Source: Oscillospiraceae bacterium
Lineage (GTDB): Bacteria; Bacillota; Clostridia; Oscillospirales; Ruminococcaceae
Length of the DNA: 16,759 nt
Assembly: GCA_031281115.1 (NCBI GenBank)
Contig: JAITFV010000149.1
Location: 1-16,759 of the forward strand
Direction: 5' to 3'
In this document: piece by piece, positions 1 through 7,456 of the stretch
How positions within the stretch are numbered: the first letter of the stretch is position 1
Layout: the number at the start of each line of letters is the position of its first letter
Program-made: the position numbers and the translations under genes
Notes under the pieces: model-generated
Told to the model about the DNA's origin: nothing
What the model saw: the letters and a program-made list of their open reading frames with translations, nothing else
Database searches by the model: none

Positions 1-228
1 ATGAAAGCACATAAAATATGGATTGACGCCGGGCACGGCAACAACGACCCCGGAGCGGTCGGTTTGAGCAACCGCCGCGAAGCAGATGACAATTTAAGGC
101 TTTCACTTGCAATACGAGATTTACTTGTAGCGCGAGGGCATGAAGTCGGCATGACGAGGACTGCGAATGCGTTTCGGTCACACTCGGCAGTCCCGTTATT
201 GAAAGAGTTGCCCCGGTTAAAGAAGTAG
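1..228 (+). pseudogene. N-acetylmuramoyl-L-alanine amidase, N-terminal fragment (phage endolysin)
   Basis: The first 55 or so residues match the Amidase_3 family of zinc-dependent cell-wall amidases, which cut the bond between muramic acid and the stem peptide and serve phages as endolysins. The signature WIDAGHG carries the first zinc ligand, H12, and RREADDN carries the second, E27; the conserved GMTRT follows at about 50-54. After that the frame runs into unrelated sequence (from about nt 165-180) and stops at codon 76. An intact domain is about 170-200 residues, so the third zinc histidine and the catalytic glutamate are missing and the product should be inactive. The gene lies on the plus strand and points at the tail fibre on the minus strand, whereas phage lysis genes normally follow the tail genes in the same direction. 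The window opens on its ATG, so the promoter and ribosome binding site cannot be seen. Confidence 0.8.
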
Positions 229-1204
229 AACCAAGCAACGCCGCCCCCGCCGCACCTGCACGCACAAGCGCAGGGGTCATACCGTTTACTGTAGTGGCTG
301 TCCCTATTCGCATATTGGCGTCAGTGGCGAGTGTGCGGGCGGGTTCCGCGCCTACATTCGCCGCTGTATGGCTATGATTTGCCGCCGCTGCTCCAACATC
401 TGCCGCACTATGCCCGTGATTCGACGGCGAAGCGCCGACTTCCGCGGCGCTGTGGCTGTGATTCATGGGAGCCGAACCCGAGTGCGGATTCGCTGCACCT
501 ACGTGAGAATTAAACGAGTTTGTGAGTGCTGTCAGTGCACTGCTTATCGCCGTCGTAACCGCAAGAATCGCCTGCCTCACCCTCTGCGCCGTCCAACTGC
601 GAATCGTCTGTGCCGTTCCCGCTTCCGCCTCCGCTTGCGGAATTAAATCTCGTGCGGGTTCTCTCTTTTCAAGCTCCCCCGTCATTTCCTCACGCAGATT
701 TTCAACGCCTGCTTCAACCCCTGCGACAGCTTCCTCAATCGCCTCGTTCATCATGTCGTGCGTCACGAAAGACAGCGGGTCGACTTCGACCTTAAACACC
801 GCTTCGTTTGAAAACTTAACGACTGCGCTGAACTCAACAGAAAACTCCGGTGTTTCAGTTTCGGCGGGAATCGGGATTCCCTCGTTGTCTTGCAGAATAG
901 CGAAAAACACAGGTGCTTCATTATTTACCCTCGCCCAAATTCCGAGCTGTGTTGCGGTGTATTTGGTTTTTAATCCAACGTTGTGAATTAAAATCTTGAA
1001 CCGCTTGCCGCCGGGCACGTCGCTTACACCGATAACTGTGAAATTTTGCCGCCTGTCTGTAAGCCCGGTCTGCGCCATAAGCGTGGCGGGCGGGACTGTT
1101 CCTGCGCCTCCCGCTGCGCTCGTCGCTTTAAATTCTGCGCCCGCAAGCACCCGTCCTAATAAGGCTACTCCCGCACTTGTCACTACTGCATTATTCCAAG
1201 CCAT
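1..1204 (-). CDS. phage tail fibre / tail-collar protein, C-terminally truncated
   Basis: The minus-strand frame opens at ATG 1204 after a good site (GGAGGTAAATGTTT) and overlaps the end of the preceding DUF2313 gene by 14 bp. It has no stop before the window edge. The N-terminus (MAWNNAVVTSAGVALLGRVL and the following 140 residues, with LGIWARV near residue 90) looks like the tail-collar fibre family that attaches to the baseplate and holds the receptor-binding tip. After an acidic helical linker come three 14-residue repeats of the form NHxHxAAxVGA (nt 338-463), then a glycine/threonine/alanine-rich stretch. Plausible fibre sequence ends near nt 165-175, about 340 residues in. From there the open frame is simply antisense to the amidase start and should not be read as fibre. 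The receptor-binding C-terminus is therefore lost. Confidence 0.75.
   Translation of the reverse strand, partial: MAWNNAVVTSAGVALLGRVLAGAEFKATSAAGGAGTVPPATLMAQTGLTDRRQNFTVIGVSDVPGGKRFKILIHNVGLKTKYTATQLGIWARVNNEAPVFFAILQDNEGIPIPAETETPEFSVEFSAVVKFSNEAVFKVEVDPLSFVTHDMMNEAIEEAVAGVEAGVENLREEMTGELEKREPARDLIPQAEAEAGTAQTIRSWTAQRVRQAILAVTTAISSALTALTNSFNSHVGAANPHSGSAPMNHSHSAAEVGASPSNHGHSAADVGAAAANHSHTAANVGAEPARTLATDANMRIGTATTVNGMTPALVRAGAAGAALLGSTSLTGATLSITGLPSVTETHSQSSSCRLHALALQVNLVLQVKALNCHLLRGGCSNRPLRGRCCRARRQSIFYVLS
338..463 (-). repeat. three 42-bp / 14-residue tandem repeats in the tail fibre
   Basis: Three in-frame copies with exact 42-bp spacing encode NHSHSAAEVGASPS, NHGHSAADVGAAAA and NHSHTAANVGAEPA. 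The invariant core is NHxHxAAxVGA. Histidine-rich repeats of this type occur in phage tail fibres, where they probably form the trimeric shaft. Copy number is a likely site of slippage. Confidence 0.75.
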
Positions 1205-1760
1205 AAACATTTACCTCCGCAGTTATTTTATAATATACTCCGCTCGCCGCCGCCGCTACATAAACCACAGCAGTGTCGAAAATGCCGTGTTTCATTTCAA
1301 AAGGCAGGTGTGCGGGGATTTTATTTCTGAGTGTAAAGCGGAGGTCGCCGAGGTTAAACACATCGTTTACATCGTGCGTGATATATATGTAAACCACACC
1401 CCCGGTAAACGCCACCCGCACTTCGCCGTCAGTGAACGCCGACACAATTTCTATTATTTCCCGCCGCCCTATTCGTCCCTGCCCTATAATTAAAGCCCGA
1501 ATAACGCTTCTTCGTTCTTCGAGCGAGCGAGGACTGTCATAAACGATTTTAAAGGCTTCTTCGAGCTTCGCTATTGTGGGCGCATCGGCGTAATCAATAA
1601 AATTATTATCAATCGCTTGTATTATCGCCGTACGGTTCTCGTCAAGGCGGCTGCCGTGCATACGGAAAAGAGCGTCCATTTCACGAAATTCCTTGTACCA
1701 CACAGGAAACCATGTTATAATCTCATCGTAATTATTTCCCGCTCCCTCAAATAACAGCAT
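1191..1760 (-). CDS. DUF2313 / YmfQ-like tail protein (PBSX XkdU type)
   Basis: This 189-residue protein has the length and features of the DUF2313 (YmfQ/XkdU) family, a baseplate-periphery component found between the baseplate J wedge protein and the tail fibre in PBSX-like and Mu-like phages. Visible family features are an N-terminal region rich in aromatic and acidic residues (TWFPVWYKEF), a central segment SLEERRSVIRALIIGQGRIGRREI, here at about residues 75-100, and a beta-rich C-terminus. It starts inside the last 14 bp of the baseplate gene, and the fibre gene starts inside its own last 14 bp, so the three are probably translationally coupled. The gene looks intact. The family is assigned with good confidence from order and length; its exact structural role is inferred. 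Confidence 0.85.
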   Translation of the reverse strand: MLLFEGAGNNYDEIITWFPVWYKEFREMDALFRMHGSRLDENRTAIIQAIDNNFIDYADAPTIAKLEEAFKIVYDSPRSLEERRSVIRALIIGQGRIGRREIIEIVSAFTDGEVRVAFTGGVVYIYITHDVNDVFNLGDLRFTLRNKIPAHLPFEMKHGIFDTAVVYVAAAASGVYYKITAEVNVYGLE

Positions 1761-2865
1761 TTACAACCACCTCCCCGAGTACAGCGACTTGCATACCCGA
1801 AAGCTCTATATTTGAAGCCTCGCCGTTCAGTGTAAGCCCGTTGTAATCGAGCAGCCCCGGCAAGGTGTAAAGAATTGCGCTGATTGCCGACATACGCACG
1901 ATAATCGCTTGGTTTTCAGGTGTTTTTAATGCAAGGTCTTTGAGGTGTTCTTTAAATGCAATACCCGCAGAGGTTTTAATTTCCTCCGTTGCGATACCCG
2001 CTTCGAGCTCTGCATTAAATTTGACGTTAATTGTAAGAGCGGAGGGCGGTATCGCCGCAAAATGTGCGCCGATATTCGCTGTGCCGTCACCGAGCCCGTC
2101 ACCGACAGGAACTTTCACGCCGCCGAAATCGATTGTAATTCCGAGCGTCATGGGGTCAATTTTCTCCTGTACGCTGTCGAGAACCGATTTTACAGCCGGC
2201 AGTCCGTCAGCACCTATAATAATTCCCGCAACCGTGTTTGCACCGCCGAAAAGCGGAATAATTCTCGCACGTCCGACGCCCGGAACTTCCTCGCACCACG
2301 TTTTGTAATGCTGCCGTGTTCCGTTTTGCGAGGGTCCTGCGATTTTTTCAAAAATCCGTGCACGGTAGCTGTCGTCATTTTCGGCATCCGTGCCGGGCGT
2401 TACAAGAACCCCGACAGCAGAAGCCGCAAGCCCGCTTATATTTTCAACAGGGACAGCGAGCGTTCCCGGCACGATATTGTTTCCGCCGATTCCCGGAACC
2501 TCCGCTTCCAAGTGCAGTTCCCCGAGTGATGATTGCCGTAAAGCAAAAAAGATGTTATTCGCAAAAAATCTGCTGCCGATTGGCGGCGCAGCGTCACCGT
2601 TCCAGTCGTATTTATACACAGCGACTGTCGCCGGGCGGCGTGTAATATTATGCTCTTTCCCGCCTCGGTCGAGGTATTCGTCGGGAGCTGTCGTGAGAAA
2701 AACCAAGTCGAACGCCGATTCTAAAACAGCATAAAATTCTGCGTGCCTCCGTGCCGTCGGCGTTACTGCGTCACGGAAAATACTTTCCTCCCGAGTGTCT
2801 ACATCGGCGGGAGCTTCGGCTAAACATCTTGCTAATATACCCTCGTATGTTCTGTCTTCAGCCAT
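1747..2865 (-). CDS. xkdT: baseplate J-like protein (XkdT type)
   Basis: This 372-residue protein belongs to the baseplate J / gpJ family, the wedge component that links the contractile tail hub to the fibres. Typical features are the N-terminal region ending in a DYLDR-like motif (APDEYLDRGG, about 60-69) and a central domain with PGTDAENDDSYRARIF (about 176-191). This is followed by GTRQHYKTWCEEVPGVGRARIIP, here split over about 200-222. The C-terminal half is a beta/alpha region ending in LNGEASNIELSGMQVAVLGE. Length and order (after XkdS, before XkdU) match PBSX-type tails. The site GGAGGTTATATAA sits before the ATG and overlaps the stop of the upstream gene. No defect is visible. Confidence 0.93.
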   Translation of the reverse strand: MAEDRTYEGILARCLAEAPADVDTREESIFRDAVTPTARRHAEFYAVLESAFDLVFLTTAPDEYLDRGGKEHNITRRPATVAVYKYDWNGDAAPPIGSRFFANNIFFALRQSSLGELHLEAEVPGIGGNNIVPGTLAVPVENISGLAASAVGVLVTPGTDAENDDSYRARIFEKIAGPSQNGTRQHYKTWCEEVPGVGRARIIPLFGGANTVAGIIIGADGLPAVKSVLDSVQEKIDPMTLGITIDFGGVKVPVGDGLGDGTANIGAHFAAIPPSALTINVKFNAELEAGIATEEIKTSAGIAFKEHLKDLALKTPENQAIIVRMSAISAILYTLPGLLDYNGLTLNGEASNIELSGMQVAVLGEVVVNAVI

Positions 2866-3276
2866 TTATATAACCTCCTCCACAGTGACTTCACCGAATG
2901 TCGTGCTTACCCCGGCACGGATATAAATTTTATCATCTTCAAAGCGAAACGAAAAGTCGTAAACGTCGAGTATACGGCTGTCAACAAGCCACGTTTCCCT
3001 CACCATTCGGGGTCGTTCCGCTTCGATATATTCCCTCGTTACATCTGCCGCAATGAGAGTCTGCTCAATTTCGCTCCCCCGCTGATTACTGTAAGCCAAG
3101 CAGCGGAAGCGGGGAGTACACAGCGACTTTTTCATGAACTGATTCACGGCTTCTATACCATTGCAACTACCTCGTGAAAAAATTCGTTTATTTTCAAAAT
3201 CGAGTTTATATGTACGAGAGGGTAATTCTGCGGCGATTTCTAATTTCGTAATCGGTATGGGAATTGCAACGCTCAT
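2866..3276 (-). CDS. xkdS: DUF2634 tail/baseplate protein (XkdS type)
   Basis: This 136-residue protein fits the DUF2634 family (XkdS of PBSX, YqbS of skin), a small gp25-like baseplate component. Characteristic parts are TYKLDFENKRI at about 22-32, the EAVNQFMKKSLCTPRFRCLAY segment around 43-63, and the C-terminal beta-strands VYDFSFRFEDDKIYI followed by TTFGEVTVEEV. It is tightly packed: it starts 2 bp after the DUF2577 gene stop, and the baseplate J start follows its stop directly with the binding site inside its last codons. It appears intact. Confidence 0.9.
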   Translation of the reverse strand: MSVAIPIPITKLEIAAELPSRTYKLDFENKRIFSRGSCNGIEAVNQFMKKSLCTPRFRCLAYSNQRGSEIEQTLIAADVTREYIEAERPRMVRETWLVDSRILDVYDFSFRFEDDKIYIRAGVSTTFGEVTVEEVI

Positions 3277-3278
3277 AA

Positions 3279-3593
3279 TTACACCGCCCTATCTAAAATA
3301 TAATATTTTTTGCCCTCGTTGAAGCTCAGCAAATATACAATATCGCCGACTTGCAGGGCGTTGTTAATTTTAATTACTGCACCCCGAAGATTAAGGGAAA
3401 CAATGTCGCACGCCGCTGTGTAATCCGTCAAGTGCCTCGAAAGACAAAGCAGTTTTTCGTGTAAAATGAATTTCATATCGTTTACATCTTGAATCTGTAA
3501 TGGGTTCGCTGATATAACTCTGCCTGTTATTATTCCCGTGCTGTCGGGCATAAGGCTTTGAATCAACGTCTTTAAACTCGTTTCGCTTCCCAT
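3279..3593 (-). CDS. xkdR: DUF2577 tail protein (XkdR type)
   Basis: This 104-residue protein of the DUF2577 family corresponds to XkdR of PBSX, found between the XkdQ hub protein and XkdS. The beta-rich fold begins TGIITGRVISANPLQIQD and is followed by the leucine-rich LHEKLLCLSRHLTDY segment and a short C-terminal strand KYYILDRAV. The start at 3593 is supported by GGAGG six bases upstream. XkdQ ends 8 bp before it. It is intact and probably a small tail-hub or baseplate component; the biochemical role is not established for the family. Confidence 0.88.
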   Translation of the reverse strand: MGSETSLKTLIQSLMPDSTGIITGRVISANPLQIQDVNDMKFILHEKLLCLSRHLTDYTAACDIVSLNLRGAVIKINNALQVGDIVYLLSFNEGKKYYILDRAV

Positions 3594-3601
3594 GAATCCT
3601 C

Positions 3602-4621
3602 CTATATCGAAACATCGCCCGCAAGGCTTAAAGTCAGCTTCATATCGTGGTCACGGTCTTTAAATATATGAACGTCCTCTTCCACATAATAAGTCCTTGA
3701 AACTCCGAGCGGTTCTATAATCACAAACACACCGACCCCGGTGATAACGTCCGCAAGACCCCGCACTTTCACCGTAAGCGACTGCGTCGCCTTATTATTT
3801 TCTGCGAGCGTAGTGTTTACGAGCTCGGTTAATTGCCCCGAATTCATGTCGTCCCGAATCCGCACCACGTCTTGAAACACACCGATTTTCTTTTCGAGTT
3901 CTGCGCTCCTCGCCTGTGCAAGCACAGAGCCTTCTCTTGAAATTAATTTAATTCGGGTATTGATTCTCTCAATGCTCTTCGTTCTGTTGTAGCTTTCGAG
4001 GTTGCGCCCGGTTTCAATAACCCACTGAAGAATGTTTCGGCGGCGTTCAATCAGATTCAACCGTCCGCCCTTGCTCATGACGTAGTAACGGATACCTGTT
4101 GATTTAAACGTCTGGCTAAGCGCATCGGTAATCACGTCCCACGCAGAAGACTTCGGCTTCGGCAGTTCGGGAATACGAAATATTGTGTCAGCAGCTTCAC
4201 CTACAGGAATTTCAAAGCGGGCGCATATATCTGTAAATATTTCCGAGGCTTTTTTGTTGCTGTAATTAAAAGTGTCTTTGTTCCTCGCTAAGTAAATCCC
4301 GTTGTCATAGGCTCTGACAGCCATAGTCTTTCCGCCGCTCTGTTCCTCCCGCACGAACATTCCTCGGAAAAGCTCCTCGTTTTTCCAAAAAAACATACAG
4401 CTATGCCCCTGCTCAACGTCGATTCCCGTGCGGTCGTGTGCGTATCCGTCGTCGTCGATGAATTCGATTAACGCCGACCGTGCGGCAGAGCCCCTGCGCC
4501 CCCGCCACTCAACTCTTGAAACACGCCTGCGGTTTCGGGTAACTGCGTTTCGGCTTCGCTGTATGTTCCCACGCCGCCCATCGAGAAGCCTGTGATTTCG
4601 CCCTTTTGGACTTTCGCCCAC
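3602..4621 (-). pseudogene. xkdQ: XkdQ-like tail hub protein, 5'-truncated by a deletion
   Basis: From about residue 37 of the open frame (nt 4513), the sequence matches the XkdQ/YqbQ family, a late-control-D-like hub protein in contractile tails. Evidence is WRGRRGSAARS, then DDDGYAHDRTGIDVEQGHSC, FFWKNEELFRGMF and the C-terminal half containing WDVITDALSQTFKSTGIRYY and NRTKSIERINTRI. The first 36 codons are not XkdQ: they are an arginine-rich shadow of the XkdF-like gene read in another frame. The native start and N-terminal strand are therefore gone, and no convincing ribosome binding site precedes the remainder. The family normally follows the tape measure and a LysM protein (XkdO, XkdP), both absent here. 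Downstream genes are intact. Confidence 0.8.
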
Positions 4622-5046
4622 ACCTCAGTGTTATCGACCTCGACTGTCATGAGCCATGAGCCTTTCACAACGGACTGCCCGCCGATTTCCATGTCACACG
4701 GCGCAACATAGGTTTCAACAACCGTCACGCCGGCGACTTGCTCAAAGCTATGCTGCAAATCTACCTTATCGCCGTTTTTCGCAAACCAGTGTGCGGCTTT
4801 TTTTATTTCTTCCTCGGTCATGAAGTTGCCGTGGGTGTCCTCGGTGAGCGGTGCGTAAACTATGCCGGTTATAAAATGCGTGGTATCGTCGCTCATGAGG
4901 ATTTTTCCGACCGATGAGAACTGCGCCTTGCCGTCCTCCGCTTTCTGAACTAAAAACTGCCGCTTATTGGCGGCAGAATCTACGAGGCTGACAAATTGTA
5001 TTTTTGCGTCGCTAATTTCAATAGCCTTTCTTATGTGTGCTTTCAC
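4468..5046 (-). CDS. xkdF: XkdF-like putative phage protease/head maturation protein, C-terminus replaced at a junction
   Basis: Residues 1 to about 175 match the XkdF family, annotated as a putative phage serine protease that processes the head. The features seen are IQFVSLVDSAANKRQFLV, then ITGIVYAPLTEDTHGNFMT, DLQHSF (a probable catalytic-type histidine), VVETYVAP, VKGSWLMTVEVDN and EITGFSMGGVG. The preferred start is GTG 5046 (AAAGGAGGTGAAAAA-GTG); an in-frame TTG at 5064 lies upstream but overlaps the ribosome binding site. After ...ETAGVFQEL the last 13 or so residues are encoded by sequence that in another frame is XkdQ, so the native C-terminus is lost at about nt 4515. Much of the conserved region is present, but the tail end is foreign. 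Confidence 0.8.
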   Translation of the reverse strand: MKAHIRKAIEISDAKIQFVSLVDSAANKRQFLVQKAEDGKAQFSSVGKILMSDDTTHFITGIVYAPLTEDTHGNFMTEEEIKKAAHWFAKNGDKVDLQHSFEQVAGVTVVETYVAPCDMEIGGQSVVKGSWLMTVEVDNTEVWAKVQKGEITGFSMGGVGTYSEAETQLPETAGVFQELSGGGAGALPHGRR

Positions 5047-5079
5047 TTTTTCACCTCCTTTCAAATTTGCTCACAAGAA

Positions 5080-5101
5080 AGCCGCCCCTTTCGGAGCGGC
5101 T
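5080..5101 (-). terminator. hairpin resembling a weak intrinsic terminator/attenuator
   Basis: On the minus strand AGCCGCTCC-GAAA-GGGGCGGCT forms a GC-rich stem of about nine pairs with one mismatch and a stable GAAA tetraloop, followed by TTTCTT. It lies between the 66-aa gene and the XkdF-like gene. The short, interrupted T-tract suggests partial termination or an RNA-stability element rather than a full stop, because both flanking genes belong to the same transcription direction. Confidence 0.55.
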
Positions 5102-5115
5102 GATTGCCGTAGTTA

Positions 5116-5316
5116 TTATATTGCTTGTTTAAGCTGTATTGCGACTAACGCTTTTTTATGAATAGCGACAGGGTTTGTAGTCTGTTCCTCAGCTGTGATT
5201 TCATCCCATGTTTTGCCGAGGATTTCTTCATACATATCAAGGTCTTCAAAAAACTGCTTTTCTCCGTATTCTTTAATATAACGGTCGGATTCCCGTGCTT
5301 CTTTTGTAGAATACAT
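5116..5316 (-). CDS. small acidic protein downstream of the MuF-metallopeptidase gene; candidate immunity protein
   Basis: This 66-residue product is not recognised as a named family. It is rich in acidic residues and aromatic positions (EYGEKQFFEDLDMYEEILGK), with a predicted helical character and no signal peptide or membrane segment. Its ATG overlaps the stop of the upstream MuF fusion gene (TAATG) and is preceded by AAGGGGAG, so the pair is probably translationally coupled. In MuF polymorphic-toxin loci a small gene directly after the toxin-bearing head protein commonly encodes immunity; that is the basis for the candidate role, and it is inference only. It could instead be a small head-assembly protein. 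Confidence 0.6.
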   Translation of the reverse strand: MYSTKEARESDRYIKEYGEKQFFEDLDMYEEILGKTWDEITAEEQTTNPVAIHKKALVAIQLKQAI

Positions 5317-6686
5317 TATAATACTCCCCTTTCAATCATCTGTTCGTAAGCTTGCACAACACCGTCTAATAATCCGTCAAATTTAGGTATCTCAATTTTA
5401 TGCGAACGAAGATAGCTAAGATTTGCAAAAGTATCAGTTGATATGTGCCTATCGTTCCAGTAGGATGCGTCGTGACCGTAGTGTGTGTTGAGTTCGTCGC
5501 GCGAAATTGCGCTCAAAATATCTTGGAAAGCCGGATTTAAGTCGGTATTCGCTGCGTATAATTGTTTATACTTTTCGGGGTCTGCGAGATACGCGGATTC
5601 GGCATTTTTTATTGCGGACGTAAAATTTTCGTTGTTCCACGATTGAGTAATATTATTATCATATCTGTGAGCAAGCTCATGGCTAAATATGACATTTCCG
5701 GGTTGTTGATTTGCTATATAGTTTAATTGACGTTTGTTATATACAAGAACATCTCTTTGAGGGTCATAACCGACATAAACAGCTCTTTTTGGGTCTTCAA
5801 CCAAAACAGTATTATCGGCATAATACTGATACATACTTTTATACGGCTCTTCCATACCCTCAATGTGATTTTTGAAGTCAACAAGGGCTTGCCTAAGCTC
5901 TATTTCGTTAGTTACAAGAATGCCATTATCCCCCTTTTCGCCGGTTCCTGAGTACATTGTATCATAATTATTCGTGTTTGTCAAATCATTTTCAGTTATC
6001 CCCGCCCTCGCCTTGTTTTCAGCGTCACGTTCACGCTCCCACTCCCTATCATCGGCGGCAATTGCTTCCTCTTGCAGCTTCAAGCGTTCCTCGTAAGAAA
6101 GCCCGAGAACATCCTCGTTCGCAATTCCCCGATGAATACAATGGCAGTTTATGCTTTCGCTTGGCGGCAGGCAAATGTCACGTGGGTACATTGGAAAATA
6201 CAAGTTTCCGTCTGCACCGGTAAGCGAAAACGGCTGGTCTTTGCGCGCTTTATCGCCGCTTATTTTAACGTGATTCTCACGTGGGTTGTTCCTGTACGAG
6301 CCGGTATGAACCCACTCTTTTATATCTACGGCCGGATTCTGTATGATTGCTTCCTGTTGTGCAACCGAGTGTGCACGGAGCATTTCCGTCAGCGAAGCAG
6401 TACGGGCCCGGTAATATTCTTCACGTGTTCCGCTCTCCATGAACGCTCTTGCAAGGTCAGCGACGCTTTTTCCGTCCCGCAAGTGCATTGTCAGAAGATT
6501 TTCGATTTCCCGGTGCGTGGTTAATTTCATCAGCCGCCCGAGTTCCTCGCTCCATTCCTCAATCCACGCCGTTGTGCGCTGTGTAATCTGCGTGACAACA
6601 AGCTCACTGTCGATTCTTTTTATGTAGGAAGTTGTGAGCTTCGGCATTTGGGTCTTGAATTCCTCGAAGAAAATTTCCGCAAGCAC
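5316..6686 (-). CDS. MuF/SPP1 gp7-like minor head protein with C-terminal HELAH metallopeptidase domain
   Basis: This frame encodes two parts. Residues 1-195 are a MuF (SPP1 gp7-like) minor head domain: RARTASLTEMLRAHSVAQQEA around 93-113, EWVHTGS near 124-130, then ENHVKISGD and the cysteine/histidine patch INCHCIHRG near 179-187. A charged linker (200-260) leads to a second domain. There VIFSHELAHRYD holds an HExxH zinc motif at H336-H340, followed by SAISRDELNTHYGHDASYW and TDTFANL near 417-423, where D418 may supply the third ligand. Such C-terminal enzyme domains on MuF proteins are known from phage polymorphic toxins. The open frame continues upstream to nt 6749, where it meets the truncated clamp; a few dozen native N-terminal residues may be lost. 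The GTG at 6686 is the first start in frame and has no strong site. Confidence 0.82.
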   Translation of the reverse strand: MLAEIFFEEFKTQMPKLTTSYIKRIDSELVVTQITQRTTAWIEEWSEELGRLMKLTTHREIENLLTMHLRDGKSVADLARAFMESGTREEYYRARTASLTEMLRAHSVAQQEAIIQNPAVDIKEWVHTGSYRNNPRENHVKISGDKARKDQPFSLTGADGNLYFPMYPRDICLPPSESINCHCIHRGIANEDVLGLSYEERLKLQEEAIAADDREWERERDAENKARAGITENDLTNTNNYDTMYSGTGEKGDNGILVTNEIELRQALVDFKNHIEGMEEPYKSMYQYYADNTVLVEDPKRAVYVGYDPQRDVLVYNKRQLNYIANQQPGNVIFSHELAHRYDNNITQSWNNENFTSAIKNAESAYLADPEKYKQLYAANTDLNPAFQDILSAISRDELNTHYGHDASYWNDRHISTDTFANLSYLRSHKIEIPKFDGLLDGVVQAYEQMIERGVL

Positions 6687-7456
6687 TTCGTCGATGTCGT
6701 CGCTTTCTTGAACGCCGAGCCAGTTCTCCGAGAACGCCGCAAGGTCAATAATTTACGGTAGTTTATAAACTCCCCGTTGTATAATCGGGTATACACGGTA
6801 TAATCGCCGGATTTGATAATAGCGTTATTTCCGTTGAAGTCTAAGGTAACGTCGTCTTTAAGTCCGAGCGAGAACGCTTTTACAAGCGATTCCTTCGGCA
6901 CGACAACCGATATTTCACCGGCGTATTTAATCCGATTCCACGCCACCCGTACTCCGTCACAGGCAACGATGTTAAGGTTCTCGCCGTCGCCTTCAAGCAG
7001 TACACCCTTGAACACCTCTTTGTTATCGGCGACAGCACAGGCATACATAATCCGGGCGAGTGCGTCTTCGATTTCGACGGCGTCGCAGACGAACGGCTTA
7101 TCACCCTCGTCGAATCCTTTGACCTCTTGGAAGTCCGCAGCCGGTATGGTTTGAAATTTACTCGAACCATTTTCGCTCTTGACGATGATTTTTTCACCTG
7201 CTTTATCGCTCATAAAGCGAATGTCAATAATTTCGTTCGGAAGGCTTTCAATCATGTCGATAGCCTTCGGGGGGATTACAAAGATTTCATCAGCCGCGGC
7301 ATCCGCGTCGATTGCGATTGTCACGCCGAGCTCAAAGTTATTTGCCATGAGCATATTTTTCTTGAAAAGCACTCCTTGATTTATGCTACTTTTAGCAGAA
7401 ATGAGGCTTTTAAGCTGTTTGAGTTTCTTTGCGATTTCTGATTGCTGAATTTTCAT
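6620..7456 (-). pseudogene. phage DNA polymerase III beta sliding clamp, truncated before domain III
   Basis: Residues 1 to about 237 follow the DnaN fold in phage form. They show KKLKQLKSLISAKSS, the domain I/II boundary with ITIDA-like strands, LARIMYACAVADNKEVFKGV and the NIVACDGVRVAW segment near 162-173. The last authentic element is YTRLYNGEFINYRKLL, which in clamps marks the end of domain II. From there (nt ~6748) the frame reads 41 basic residues that are a shadow of the MuF gene. An intact clamp has three similar domains (about 360-370 residues) and closes as a dimer. Without domain III it loses both the ring interface and most of the hydrophobic cleft that binds partner peptides. 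The start overlaps the PcfJ-like stop by 4 bp (ATGA). Confidence 0.82.

Noticed and set aside
338..463. Fibre repeats considered as a diversity-generating retroelement target or CRISPR
   Set aside because: No reverse transcriptase, template repeat or spacer structure is present; the repeats are in-frame protein repeats.
1..1204. Invertible fibre segment with a site-specific invertase
   Set aside because: The orientation of the amidase would fit, but no recombinase gene or paired inverted crossover sites were found in the window.
331..1493. Several plus-strand open frames of 60-165 codons
   Set aside because: They are arginine/serine/proline-rich shadows of the minus-strand fibre and DUF2313 genes, without ribosome binding sites or recognisable domains.
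1940..2734. Overlapping plus-strand frames within the baseplate gene
   Set aside because: All lie antisense to a clearly conserved baseplate J gene and have shadow-type composition.
4622..5316. Small rightward frame at 4967-5161 near the hairpin
   Set aside because: It is antisense to the XkdF-like start and the 66-aa gene and has no ribosome binding site.
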